DNA from: Sphingomonas yabuuchiae | Lineage (GTDB): Bacteria > Pseudomonadota > Alphaproteobacteria > Sphingomonadales > Sphingomonadaceae | Assembly: GCF_014199595.1 (NCBI RefSeq) | Contig: NZ_JACHNX010000009.1 | Coordinates: forward strand, 62,001-126,000 | Reading direction: 5' to 3' | DNA: 64,000 bases | In this document: in pieces, positions 8,716 to 18,000 of the stretch | Position numbering within the stretch: position 1 is the first letter of the stretch | How the letters are laid out: each line of letters starts with the position of its first letter | Position numbers and translations under genes: made by a program | Notes under the pieces: model-generated | What the model was told of the DNA's origin: nothing | Databases searched by the model: none | What the model saw: only the letters and a program-made list of their open reading frames with translations

Positions 8716-9576
8716 ATGATGAAATTCTGGATGGCGGGGGCCATGGCCTCGGCGCTGATCGCCGCGCCGGCCATGGCGCAGGACGGCACCTATGCGGGTG
8801 AGGACGATGCGCCCTTCTCCGGCGTCTATGTCGGCGGCAGCTTCGGCTATGACGTGCAGCCCAATGATGTCAGCTCGCGCTTCCTGTTCGACCGCAACCT
8901 GGACGGGCGATTCGGCGATGTCGTGACGACCGCGACCGGCGCGAATGCCTTCTCGCCGGGCTTCTGCAACGGCCGCGCGCGGAGCGTCCTGTCGCCGCAA
9001 AATGCCGCCACGGGTTGCGACAACGACAAGGACGGCATTGCCTATTATGGCCGCGTCGGTGCCGACCATCAGGTGGGCAACATCGTGTACGGCGTGGTCG
9101 GCGAGTTCGGTAAGTCGGAAATCACCGACAGCGTTTCGGCCTTCTCGACGACCCCGGCCTGGTACACGTTTACGCGCAGCATCGACTGGGAAGCCTCGGT
9201 CCGCGGTCGCGCGGGTTATGCCGCGAACAACACGCTGTTCTACGGCACGTTCGGCGGCGGCTATGCCCGGATCAACCGCGAGTTCGCGACCTCGAACGGG
9301 TCGAACGCCTTTGCCCTCAGCGGCAAGCGCAACCAGTTCGGCTTCCTCGGCGGCGGCGGTATCGAGCAGAAGATCGGGCGCAACTTCTCGATCGGCATGG
9401 AATATATGTACCACCAGTATCGCGACGACGACACGCGCGTCCGGGTGACGCAAGGGTCGGCGCCTGCGACCAATCCGTTCGTGCTGGCGCCCAACACCAG
9501 CGGCACGGATATCCGGCGGTCGGACGACAAGTTCCGCTGGCACTCGCTGCGTGCGACGGCGGCGTTCCGGTTCTGA
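8716..9576 (+). CDS. Outer-membrane beta-barrel porin-like protein
   Basis: A 286-residue exported protein. The start is ATG 8716 with ACGGGAG just upstream; a second ATG follows at once. A Sec signal peptide ends in AAPAMA|QD near residue 21. The rest shows alternating polar and aromatic strands (GVYVGGSFGYDV, FGGGYARIN, FSIGMEYMYHQY) and ends in ATAAFRF with a terminal phenylalanine, as in outer-membrane barrels. It fits the Omp25/OprF-like 8-stranded barrels of alphaproteobacteria. A CDNDKDG stretch resembles a calcium loop, and one further Cys (FCNGRARS) could pair with it. It is divergent from parE. Confidence 0.8.
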   Translation: MMKFWMAGAMASALIAAPAMAQDGTYAGEDDAPFSGVYVGGSFGYDVQPNDVSSRFLFDRNLDGRFGDVVTTATGANAFSPGFCNGRARSVLSPQNAATGCDNDKDGIAYYGRVGADHQVGNIVYGVVGEFGKSEITDSVSAFSTTPAWYTFTRSIDWEASVRGRAGYAANNTLFYGTFGGGYARINREFATSNGSNAFALSGKRNQFGFLGGGGIEQKIGRNFSIGMEYMYHQYRDDDTRVRVTQGSAPATNPFVLAPNTSGTDIRRSDDKFRWHSLRATAAFRF

Positions 9577-9712
9577 TGTGAGGGGCGCGCCCTGTCGCTT
9601 GAAGCAAGTGGCGGGGCGTGCACCTCGACTTCGCTCGGTGCGAACGGCTTAGGGGAACTTGCCCCAAATTTCGTTTAGGCTGCACAAAGCCGACGGGAGT
9701 GCACGAACCACG

Positions 9713-9748
9713 AAAAAGCCCGCCGGTCGCAAAACCGGCGGGCTTTTT
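9713..9748. terminator. Bidirectional intrinsic terminator
   Basis: A perfect 15-bp stem, AAAAAGCCCGCCGGT (9713-9727) with ACCGGCGGGCTTTTT (9734-9748), and loop CGCAAA. It has A- and T-runs at either end and lies between the convergent barrel-protein gene and gcrA. It is the strongest terminator in the window. Confidence 0.9.
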
Positions 9749-9761
9749 GCTTGAACCCGAA

Positions 9762-10421
9762 TCAGCGGACGCGCGGGCCGCCAAAGGGCAAAGGCGGCGG
9801 CGGGCGGCGGTCGCGGCGGGGCAGCTGCGCCTGATAGGCATGGCCGCAATGCGCCACGCAGTAAGGGAAGCCTGGATTCACCTTGTCGCCGCAAAAGTGG
9901 AAGTCCGGCTCACCCGGATGGCCGATCGGCCATTTGCAGATGCGATCGTTCAGGTCGAGCAGCGAGGTCTTGCCCGCCATTTCAGGGCTCGGCTTGGCGG
10001 GCACCAGACGGCGCGGCGGGGCGGGCGAGGGCGGGGGCTGCTGCTCGCCGGGCGACTGACGGACGAAGCCGCCGGGGCCGACCGACCGCAGGATCGGCTG
10101 CGGCTCGCGCGCCTTGGCGGGTTCGGCTTCGACCTCTGCGTCCGGTTCATCGTCGGCCACGAAGGGCGAAGGCTCGGGCTCGGGTTCCGGCGCGGGAGGC
10201 GGCGGCGGCGGAGCGGCCGCGACCACCGGCTCGGGGGCAGGAGCCGCGGCGGGCTCATTGGCCTTCACCGGCGACGGGCGCGCCTGCAGGCCCAGGCGGT
10301 GCGCCTTGCCGATCACCGCGTTGCGGCTGACCCCGCCCAGTGCTTCGGCGATTTGGCTGGCGGTCTGTCCCGCCTCCCACATCGTCCTGAGCGTATCGAT
10401 CCGCTCATCGGTCCACGACAT
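9762..10421 (-). CDS. gcrA: GcrA cell-cycle regulator
   Basis: A 219-residue GcrA protein. In Caulobacter this sigma70-associated factor activates genes at promoters carrying CcrM-methylated GANTC sites. The N-terminal DNA-binding segment is clear: SWTDERIDTLRTMWEAG, SASQIAEALG-like and SRNAVIGKAHRLGL within residues 1-45. The C-terminal part has CKWPIGHPG, FCG and YCVAHCGHAYQ, the conserved cysteine region that contacts RNA polymerase in the family. Between them lies an unusually long Pro/Ala/Glu-rich linker (about 50-150). It is convergent with the barrel gene and divergent from the ABC permease. Confidence 0.95.
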   Translation of the reverse strand: MSWTDERIDTLRTMWEAGQTASQIAEALGGVSRNAVIGKAHRLGLQARPSPVKANEPAAAPAPEPVVAAAPPPPPPAPEPEPEPSPFVADDEPDAEVEAEPAKAREPQPILRSVGPGGFVRQSPGEQQPPPSPAPPRRLVPAKPSPEMAGKTSLLDLNDRICKWPIGHPGEPDFHFCGDKVNPGFPYCVAHCGHAYQAQLPRRDRRPPPPLPFGGPRVR

Positions 10422-10502
10422 TCGAAACCTTTCCTCACTTCATCATCGCAACCGCCAGTCATCGTACCGGGTTGCGGGCGGCCACGGCAACCGTTACGCG
10501 CT

Positions 10503-11360
10503 ATGGCGATGAGCAGCCAGCCCCCCCTCGGTGAAATCCACTCGGCGGTGCGTGCCGCCCCCGGTGAGCCCGTCATTCGGAACATCAACTGGGGCGGCCT
10601 TCGAACCCTCTATATCAAGGAGGTGCGCCGTTTCTTCAAGGTGCAGCTCCAGACGATCTGGGCGCCGTCGGTCACGACGCTGCTTTACCTCATCATTTTC
10701 ACCACCGCCCTGGGCGGTCGCCACGCCGTGCCGGTCGCGGGGATGCAGGTGCCGTTCGCCGATTTCATCGCGCCGGGCCTGATCGTGATGGGCATGATGA
10801 ACAATGCCTTCGCCAATGCCAGCTTCTCGCTGCTGGTCGGCAAGATCCAGGGCACGATCGTCGATTATCTGATGCCGCCACTCTCCACCGCCGAGCTGCT
10901 GGCCGCGCTGGTCGGCGGCGCGGTGACGCGCGCGGTGCTGGTCGGGGCGACGGTGTGGGCCGCGATGGCGATCTGGCCGGGGGTGCATGTCACGCCGCAC
11001 GCGCTGTTCGCGGTGCTGTGGTTCGGCCTGCTGGGCTCGGTCTTCCTGGCGCTACTGGGTGTGCTGACCTCGATCTGGGCGGAGAAGTTCGACCATGCGG
11101 CGGCCGTGACCAATTTCGTCGTCGTGCCGCTGTCGCTGCTGTCCGGCACCTTTTATTCGGTCGATGGCCTCGCCCCGGCGTTCCGCGCGATCAGCCATGC
11201 AAACCCGTTCTTCTACGTCATCTCGGGCTTCCGCTATGGTTTCCTAGGTCTTGCCGACTCGCCTGTGACGCTGGGCGGGTTCGTCGTGCTTGGCATCGAC
11301 ATCGTGATGGCGGTCCTGTGTTACGTCCTGCTGCGCAAGGGCTGGAAATTGAAGAACTGA
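10503..11360 (+). CDS. ABC-2 type transporter permease
   Basis: A 285-residue inner-membrane permease of the ABC-2 family, like YadH and other drug or polysaccharide exporters. After a soluble N-terminus ([24 protein letters not shown]) there are six hydrophobic segments, with family motifs [37 protein letters not shown] and a final [10 protein letters not shown]. The start is ATG 10503, or ATG 10509 two codons later. A much longer upstream frame is a shadow over gcrA. No ATP-binding partner gene is adjacent, so the ATPase must be encoded elsewhere. Confidence 0.85.
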   Translation: MAMSSQPPLGEIHSAVRAAPGEPVIRNINWGGLRTLYIKEVRRFFKVQLQTIWAPSVTTLLYLIIFTTALGGRHAVPVAGMQVPFADFIAPGLIVMGMMNNAFANASFSLLVGKIQGTIVDYLMPPLSTAELLAALVGGAVTRAVLVGATVWAAMAIWPGVHVTPHALFAVLWFGLLGSVFLALLGVLTSIWAEKFDHAAAVTNFVVVPLSLLSGTFYSVDGLAPAFRAISHANPFFYVISGFRYGFLGLADSPVTLGGFVVLGIDIVMAVLCYVLLRKGWKLKN

Positions 11361-11384
11361 AACGGATCGGCTTTTCCGTTTTTT
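11360..11384 (+). terminator. Intrinsic terminator after ABC permease
   Basis: AAACGGA (11360-11366) pairs with TCCGTTT (11375-11381), followed by further T residues. It overlaps the permease stop codon. Confidence 0.7.
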
Positions 11385-11571
11385 AACCATCATGCTGCTA
11401 GAAGGGGGTTCTGCTTCAGTAGCGGAATTCTCCCTCGCCCGGGTTCCAGCATGCCCGGTCAGGTCCTTGGCGGGACTGATTTTTCGGTCCCGCCCTTTCT
11501 TGCGGCCCCGAAGCTCGGCCCCAACGCACCATTGCAACCGCGCGCTAATGGGCGTAGCGATCGCCCCCATC

Positions 11572-12267
11572 ATGACATCTTCTGCTCCCATGGCGGTCGT
11601 GCTCGTTTCGGGCGGGCTGGACTCGATGATTTCCGCTGCTTCGGCCAAGGCCGCCGGCTATCGCGTGCTCGCGCTTTCGGTGGACTATAACCAGCGCCAC
11701 AAGGTCGAACTCGCCGCCGCCGCGCGAGTCGCCGAGGCGCTGGGTGCCGAGCGTCACATCGTTCTGCCGCTCGACCTGTCGGCCTTTGGCGGCTCTGCGC
11801 TGACCGCGGATATCGATGTGCCCAAGGACGGCGTTCAGCCGGGTATTCCCGTCACCTATGTGCCTGCGCGCAACACGATCTTCCTCAGCCTCGCGCTCGG
11901 CTGGGCCGAGGCGGCGGGCGCGCGCGACCTGTTCATCGGCGTGAACGCGCTCGACTATTCGGGCTATCCCGATTGCCGTCCCGAATTCATCGCCGCCTTC
12001 GAGGGGCTGGCCGAGATCGCGACCAAGGCCGGCGTCGAGGGCCAGCCGTTCAAGATCCATGCGCCGCTCCAGCACATGACCAAGGCGGATATCGTGCGCG
12101 AAGGCACGCGGCTGGGCGTGGACATGGGGATCAGCTGGTCCTGTTACGACCCGACGCCCGAGGGGCTGCATTGCGGCGAATGCGACAGCTGCCGCCTGCG
12201 TTCGCGCGGTTTCGAGGAAGCGGGCATCCCCGATCCCACCGCCTATGCGGTCAAGCCGCAGGGCTGA
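11572..12267 (+). CDS. queC: 7-cyano-7-deazaguanine synthase
   Basis: A 231-residue PP-loop ATPase that converts 7-carboxy-7-deazaguanine and ammonia to preQ0 for tRNA queuosine. The PP-loop SGGLDS starts about residue 14. The zinc site is [22 protein letters not shown] near residue 190, with the expected Cys-x8-Cys-x2-Cys-x2-Cys spacing. ATG 11572 is chosen because it places the PP-loop at the usual distance and gives the usual family length; an upstream extension to 11392 lacks family resemblance. queE follows 4 bases later. queD and queF are not in the window, so precursor supply and later steps are encoded elsewhere. Confidence 0.95.
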   Translation: MTSSAPMAVVLVSGGLDSMISAASAKAAGYRVLALSVDYNQRHKVELAAAARVAEALGAERHIVLPLDLSAFGGSALTADIDVPKDGVQPGIPVTYVPARNTIFLSLALGWAEAAGARDLFIGVNALDYSGYPDCRPEFIAAFEGLAEIATKAGVEGQPFKIHAPLQHMTKADIVREGTRLGVDMGISWSCYDPTPEGLHCGECDSCRLRSRGFEEAGIPDPTAYAVKPQG

Positions 12268-12271
12268 GCCG

Positions 12272-12904
12272 ATGAGCTATGCCGTCAAGGAAATGTTCCT
12301 GACGCTCCAGGGCGAGGGCGTGCAGGCCGGGCGGCGCGCGGTGTTCGTGCGCTTTGCCGGCTGCAACCTGTGGTCCGGCCGCGAGCAAGACCGGGCAACC
12401 GCGATCTGCCGATTCTGCGACACCGATTTCGTCGGGGTCGATGGCCTGGGCGGCGGGCGCTTCGCAGACGCAGGCGCGCTGGTCGCGGCAGTGGAGGGTT
12501 TCTGGGGCGAGTCGCGGGGCGAGCGCTTCGTGGTGCTGACCGGGGGCGAGCCGATGCTCCAGGTCGACGATGCGCTGGTCGACAGCCTGCACGCGGCGGG
12601 CTTCTTCATCGCGATCGAGAGCAACGGGACGATCGCAGCGCATCCGGGCATCGACTGGGTGTGCATCAGTCCCAAGGCGGGGTCTGACGTCGTCCAGCGT
12701 TCGGGCCAGGAGTTGAAGCTGGTCTGGCCGCAGGCGGGAATCGACCCGGCCGAAGTCGAGGGCTGGGACTTCGCGAACCACCTGCTCCAGCCGCTCGACG
12801 ATCCGCGCGCGGACGAAAACCGGGAGGCGTGCATCGCCATGGTGATGGAGCGGCCGCGCTGGCGGCTGACGCTGCAAACGCACAAGATGCTGGGCTTGCG
12901 GTAA
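12272..12904 (+). CDS. queE: 7-carboxy-7-deazaguanine synthase (radical SAM)
   Basis: A 210-residue radical SAM enzyme that contracts 6-carboxytetrahydropterin to 7-carboxy-7-deazaguanine. The cluster motif is the long-loop version: Cys in FAGCNLWSGREQDRA, then CRFCDTDFVG, so spacing is C-x14-C-x2-C rather than C-x3-C-x2-C. This expanded loop is known from the Burkholderia-type QueE. TLQGEGVQAGR at the N-terminus and LTGGEPMLQ near residue 90 support the call. It is co-directional with queC, with a 4-base gap. Confidence 0.95.
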   Translation: MSYAVKEMFLTLQGEGVQAGRRAVFVRFAGCNLWSGREQDRATAICRFCDTDFVGVDGLGGGRFADAGALVAAVEGFWGESRGERFVVLTGGEPMLQVDDALVDSLHAAGFFIAIESNGTIAAHPGIDWVCISPKAGSDVVQRSGQELKLVWPQAGIDPAEVEGWDFANHLLQPLDDPRADENREACIAMVMERPRWRLTLQTHKMLGLR

Positions 12905-12910
12905 TCCTCA

Positions 12911-13030
12911 TTCCTCCCCTGTAAGGGGAGGGGGACCATGCGTAGCATGGGGAGGGGTATCCCCGCCCTCGATAGCGGGACACCCCTCCGTCAGGCCTTT
13001 GGCCTGCCACCTCCCCTTGCAGGGGAGGAA
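12911..13030. repeat. Palindromic repeat, family A
   Basis: A 120-bp element with outer arms TTCCTCCCCTGTAAGGGG and CCCCTTGCAGGGGAGGAA, an inner hairpin ACCATGCGTAGCATGG, then GGAGGGGT, a spacer, ACCCCTCCGTCAGGCC and TTTGGCCTGCCACC. It closely matches 28194-28307. It lies between convergent queE and the LytTR gene, where it can serve as a bidirectional terminator. Confidence 0.75.
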
Positions 13031-13037
13031 TCGGTTA

Positions 13038-13835
13038 TCAGTGAACGAACCGCGCCACCACGTCGCGGTAGCTGCGTGACACCTTCACCTGCGCACCCGA
13101 TTCGAGCAGCAGGAAGCATTCGCCATTGGTATGCGGCTTCACCTGCTTGACCAGGTCCAGGTTCACGATGGTCGACCGGTGCACCCGCTGGAACCGGCGC
13201 GGGTCGAGTCGCTTTTCCAGATCCTTCATCGTCTCGCGCAGGACCAGCGAATTGTCGCCGGTGTTGATGACCATGTAATCGCCCGCCGCCTCGATCATTT
13301 CGATCGTGTCGACATCGACGCGGAAAATCTGGCCGCGATCCTTGATGTTGATGAGCTTTTCGAACCGGCTCGACGCCACTTCGCCACCCTCGCTCAGGTC
13401 GGTCACCGCGTCGGGGGCGTGTTCGGCGAGCACTTCCTTCAGCTTCTCGACCTCGCCCGCGCCGCGCTTCTCGTTCAGGCGCTGGCGAACCCGGTCCAGC
13501 GTATCGGCAAGACGCGCTTCTTCGACCGGCTTCATCAGATAGTCGACCGCCTGCGCCTCGAACGCACGCAGGGCGTGGTCGGAATAGGCGGTGACGAAGA
13601 CGAACAACGGCGGCTCGACCTCCATCAGGCCCTGGACCACCGAAAAGCCGTCGAAACCGGGCATCTGGATGTCGAGAAAAACGAGGTCGGGTTTGTGCGT
13701 CTTGATCGCGCGGATCGCCTCGCGCCCGTTCGAGCAACGCTCGATGATCTCGACGTCGTCGTGCGCCTGGAGCCGAAGCTCCATGCCCTGGATCGCCAGG
13801 GGCTCGTCGTCGACGAGGATGGTACGGATGGTCAT
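13038..13835 (-). CDS. LytTR-type response regulator
   Basis: A 265-residue response regulator. The receiver domain (1-120) has acidic DDE at 9-11, the phosphorylated Asp55 in LVFLDIQMPG, and the conserved Lys in YLMKPVEE. A charged linker leads to a LytTR DNA-binding domain (about 160-265: INIKDRGQIFRVDVDTIEMIEAAGDY, RFQRVHRSTIVNLD, VSRSYRDVV). The start overlaps the kinase stop by 4 bases (ATGA), so kinase and regulator are co-translated as a LytS/LytR-like pair. Targets are unknown. Confidence 0.93.
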   Translation of the reverse strand: MTIRTILVDDEPLAIQGMELRLQAHDDVEIIERCSNGREAIRAIKTHKPDLVFLDIQMPGFDGFSVVQGLMEVEPPLFVFVTAYSDHALRAFEAQAVDYLMKPVEEARLADTLDRVRQRLNEKRGAGEVEKLKEVLAEHAPDAVTDLSEGGEVASSRFEKLINIKDRGQIFRVDVDTIEMIEAAGDYMVINTGDNSLVLRETMKDLEKRLDPRRFQRVHRSTIVNLDLVKQVKPHTNGECFLLLESGAQVKVSRSYRDVVARFVH

Positions 13836-14971
13836 GCGGCCTCTCTGTTCACATTCTCAAGCTGGAAGGGGATCTCGATCTCCACCGAGAATCCGCCAGC
13901 CGGCGCGGAGCGGGATTCGAAACGGTGGTCCGAGCCATAAGCCTGGGCCAGCCGTTCGCGGATATTGGACAGTCCAACGCCGGTCGAAACGCTTGAGGAA
14001 TGACGGATTTCGTGCAAGCCGGGGCCGGTGTCGGATACGGCGATCCGCACCCGTTGCCCGACCAGTCGCACATCGACGCGGATTTCCGCGCCTTCCTCCT
14101 GCGGCGTGACGGCGTATTTGATGGCATTCTCGACCAGCGGTTGCAGCAGCAGCGAGGGCAGGCGCGCGCGCTCCGCCCGCGGGTCGATCTCGAAACTGGG
14201 ACGCAGGCGGTCTTCGAAGCGCATCTTTTCGATTTCGAGATAGAGTTTCAGCGTTTCAACCTCTTGCGCCACGGTGACATGCGCGGTCGGCTCATTGGCC
14301 AGGGTGTAGCGGAGGAAGGCTGACAGCCGGCTTAACATCGCATTGGCGCGCTCGGTCTGTTTCAGCAGCACCAGCGTCGAGATCGAGTTCAGCGTGTTGA
14401 ACAGGAAATGCGGGTTCAGTTGATAGCGCAGCATCGCCAGCTGCGCGGTCGAGGCCTGGAGCTCCAAGGCGCGCATCTCATCGATCTGGCTCTCGACGAT
14501 CAGATAATAGTTGATCGCGAAATACAATGCTGACCATCCCGCCAGCACCACGAAGGTGATGAACAGATTGCCGATCAGCAGGGTGACGGTGACGCCCGGC
14601 TGGGTCGTGGTGATGAACGAAAAGGAAAAGGCATTGAGCGCGGCGTACAGGAACGTCGCCGCCGCCAACGTCGCCAGCGTCAGGAACACCCCCATGATGC
14701 GCGGGATGCGCCGGTAATAGCCGTACAGCGTCGAGAGCAGCAGGGTGATGCAATAGCCCAGGATCGCCTCGATGATCACGGGAATGATCTTCTCCAGCGA
14801 AAAGCCGTTGGAGATGCCGACCACCGATCGCAGCACCAGATAGCCCGACCACCCGGCCGCCTGCAGCGTCCAGAAGGCACGCGCCTTGTTCTCGAAAAAT
14901 GGCCGTACCGACAGGGGATCGGAGGCGGGGGGCGAAGCGGGGGACGTCGCGGCGGGCGAATGACTGGCCAT
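13832..14971 (-). CDS. Membrane sensor histidine kinase (LytS/YehU type)
   Basis: A 379-residue kinase starting at ATG 14971; a longer frame to 15421 runs back over the receptor gene and is discarded. After a Ser/Pro-rich cytoplasmic leader there are about four membrane segments (about 35-52, 62-84, 92-115, 127-158). The His_kinase domain follows, with the phospho-acceptor His188 in LRYQLNPHFLFNTLNS, then an HATPase with LVENAIKYAV and DTGPGL ... GVGLSNIRERL. No periplasmic sensor domain is present, so sensing is probably by the membrane part. Confidence 0.9.
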   Translation of the reverse strand: MASHSPAATSPASPPASDPLSVRPFFENKARAFWTLQAAGWSGYLVLRSVVGISNGFSLEKIIPVIIEAILGYCITLLLSTLYGYYRRIPRIMGVFLTLATLAAATFLYAALNAFSFSFITTTQPGVTVTLLIGNLFITFVVLAGWSALYFAINYYLIVESQIDEMRALELQASTAQLAMLRYQLNPHFLFNTLNSISTLVLLKQTERANAMLSRLSAFLRYTLANEPTAHVTVAQEVETLKLYLEIEKMRFEDRLRPSFEIDPRAERARLPSLLLQPLVENAIKYAVTPQEEGAEIRVDVRLVGQRVRIAVSDTGPGLHEIRHSSSVSTGVGLSNIRERLAQAYGSDHRFESRSAPAGGFSVEIEIPFQLENVNREAA

Positions 14972-15008
14972 GGCCGGGCGACATCTACACGGCCTATGGG
15001 GGAAGGGC

Positions 15009-15048
15009 AAAAAAGAAGGGCCGCCCCTCCCGAAGGAGGGACGGCCCC
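15009..15048 (-). terminator. Intrinsic terminator after TonB-dependent receptor
   Basis: On the minus strand, GGGCCGTCCCTCC, loop TTCG, and GGAGGGGCGGCCC form a long stem with one bulge, followed by TTCTTTTTT. It lies 27 bases past the receptor stop. Confidence 0.8.
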
Positions 15049-15075
15049 GCAGCCCGAAGGGCGTCGCGCTTCGCC

Positions 15076-18000
15076 TTAGAAGCTGAAGCGCGCGCCGATG
15101 CGGATCTGGTAGAGCGACTCCTGCGACGAAATCGTGTCGGTGGGCGTCGTGTTCGGTGCCAGATAGCGATACTGGGCGCAGGCTTGGCCCGAGTTGGTGG
15201 CGACCGCTGCGTTGTTCGTTACGCCCGTGGCGACCGGTGCGGTCAGACACTGCACGCGCACCGCCGCCTGCGTGTAGGGGAAGCTGTACTGACGCAGCTG
15301 ACCCCATTTCTTGTTGAGCAGGTTGGCGAAGTTCTCGATGTCCATGAAGACCTGGATGCGCGATGCGCCCAGACCCGTCGGGACTTCCTGCGCCAAGTGC
15401 AGATCGATCTTGGTGAACCACTTGGAATTGAACGCGTTGCGCGGCGCGATCTGGCCGCGATACTTCGATAGACCCGTCGAATTGACCAGCGCGTTGAAAG
15501 TGTCACGCGTTGCAGTGCTGTCATACGACACACGCGCATCGTCCAGACCGGTCGGTACGTACAGCAGATAACGGCTGGACGAACCGATCGTCCCGAAGAC
15601 CGGGCTGCGCTGGTTCGAGGCGTCCTGCATGGTCCAGCTGTACGGACGGCCGATGCGGGTTTCACCGAACAGCGCAAAGGTGGTCTTGTAGTCGCCGAAG
15701 AAGGCGCGCTCGAAAGTCAGGTTGTACTTGATATTGTACTTCACCTGCTCGTTCGAGATGCCATAGGCCGCGCCGTTCGGATCAAGGAACGCGCCGTTGC
15801 TGTAGTTGGAACTGGCAACCGATGAGGTAGCCGGAGCCTGATCCTTGATGTCCTGATAGGTGAAGCTGGCGCCCAGATTCAGGCCCAGGTCGAACGTCTT
15901 GTCGACACGCGCCACCGCAATGTAGCTGCGACCACGGGTCGTGTTGGTCAGGATGATGTCCGAATTCGTGTCGCCGAACGAGGTCAGCGACGCGTAACGG
16001 ACGCGGCCATCGGGCGTACGCAGCGCGGTCGGCACGACGCGCGCATCGGTGAAGAACACCTGGTTGCGCACCTTCGAGTAGAAGAAGTCGGCACCGAAGT
16101 TGAATCCGCCCAGCGCTTCCGGCGCATAGTCGAACGACAGGGTCGAACGCCACTGCGATGGTAGCTTGAAGTTGGGGCTCAACGCGTTGGTCGACGAGGT
16201 GGACGATACCTGGCCAGCGTTCAGATAGTTGTTCACGACCCCCGGAATTTGCGTGCCGTTGACGTTGGTCAGCGCGGCTGCACCGACGCCCGCGGGCAGG
16301 CCGGTGCCCGCATAGCTGCCGTCATTGTTCTGGCGAATGTCGATGGTGTTCGACAGGAAACCAGTGTTCGAGAAGCTGTTCGAGATATAGACGTCCGGCG
16401 AGCCGCCCGAGAAGATGCCGACGCCGCCACGGACCGACAGGTCCTTGGTCGGACGCAGTTCGAAGCCGATACGCGGCTGGGCGATGCCGCGACCACTGAT
16501 ATAGGCGGTGTTCGCATAGCCGAGGCGGTTGAAGAAGTTCTGGTTGAAGGCCGGACGGCTATGGCCACCGTATACGTCATAGCGGATGCCGTAATCCAGG
16601 CTGAACCAGTCGGTGATCCGCCAATTGTCCTGAATACCAAAGGCATAGGACTGATAACGGAAACGGGCTGCCGCATCGATCGGGTTCAGGCTGGGAACCG
16701 CATTCTGATAGCGCAGACGCTGGGCATTGCCCGCCTGGAAATCGGCAATCGAGTCGAAATAATAGTCGCCCGCCGAACGCTGCAGGAAGACGTTGACGAT
16801 CTTCGTGTCCTGGAAATCGGCGAAGATACGCAGGTCATGATTGTCGCGGTTCAGGCGACCCTGGAGCAAGCCGCCATAGGTGCGGCTGGTCAGCGCGTTC
16901 GACTGGCGCGAGATGTCCGGGCCGAAATAGATCGAGGCATAGCCGGGCGCGCAGGTAGTCGACGCATTCGACCCCGCCGATCCGGGGTTGGAACGATCCG
17001 AATCCGGTGCCGCGCAAACCTGGAACTGGGCGAAGCCGCGACCCAGAACCGGATCCTGGCCGCGCTTATAGTCCTTGTAGAAAGCGCGGAATTCGGTCGA
17101 GAATTCGTCCGACCAATCGCTGTTCAGCTGGAACACGCCGGTATGCAGGCGATTGCTGCCGGTATAGCCGTTCGATTCCAGGCCCAGACCCGGCCCGGTG
17201 ACCGTGGTGTTCTGATTATAGCGGATCGAGTCCTTGGTGTAGAGATAGGTCAGCGACGCGCGCTGCGTGTCGGACAGGTTGGCGTCGATACGTGCGGTCA
17301 GACGGTCGTCGCTGTCCTGCGAATTGTTCAGGATGCCGCCGGTGTTATAGTTATAGCGCGACTTCGCGATCGCCGAAATCTGATCGACGACGGCATTGGT
17401 CAGCAGGCCATTGGCGCCACCGATATTCGGGATGACCGTGCCCGCATTGTTCTCGGCCGTGCCCTCGACGATCGGGGTGCCCGCGCGGATGCGCTCACCG
17501 GCGACCATGAAGAACAGCTTGTCCTTGATGATCGGACCCGACAGTTCGGCGCCGAAATTCTGGATCTTGAAGGGGGGCAGCGTGACGCGGCCGTCGGGAA
17601 CGCCAGGGCCCGCCTTGGTTTCGTTGCCGGTCAGCTTGTTCGACGAATACGAGTAGAAGCCGGTGCCGTGGAAGCTGTTGGTACCGGACTTCAGGATGGC
17701 GTTGATCGCGCCGCCCTGGAAATTGCCTTCGCGCACGTCATAGGGCGCGACCTTGGTCTGGAACTGGCCGATGGCATCCAGCGGCACGGGGCTGCGGCGG
17801 GTCGGCAGGCCGTCGGGGTTCAGGCCGAAATTGTCGGTGATCGGCACGCCGTCCACCGAGAAGCGGTTGAAGCGCGCATTCTGACCTGCGAACGAGACGG
17901 CGCGGCCCGAACCCGAGGCATAGTCGAGGCGTGCGAAGGGATCGCGGCGCATCAGATCGCGGATGTCGCGATTGACGCTGGCCACCTTGGCGATGTCGGC

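Noticed and set aside
9618..10502. An upstream extension of the ABC permease frame
   Set aside because: It runs antisense through gcrA and its terminator, with low-complexity Gly/Arg content; the family N-terminus begins near 10503.
11385..11571. Possible preQ1 riboswitch ahead of queC
   Set aside because: No preQ1 aptamer pattern (short hairpin with an A-rich tail) could be found; only GC-rich sequence is present.
13832..15421. A 529-codon version of the histidine kinase
   Set aside because: The extra N-terminus overlaps the receptor terminator and coding end; ATG 14971 fits the kinase better.
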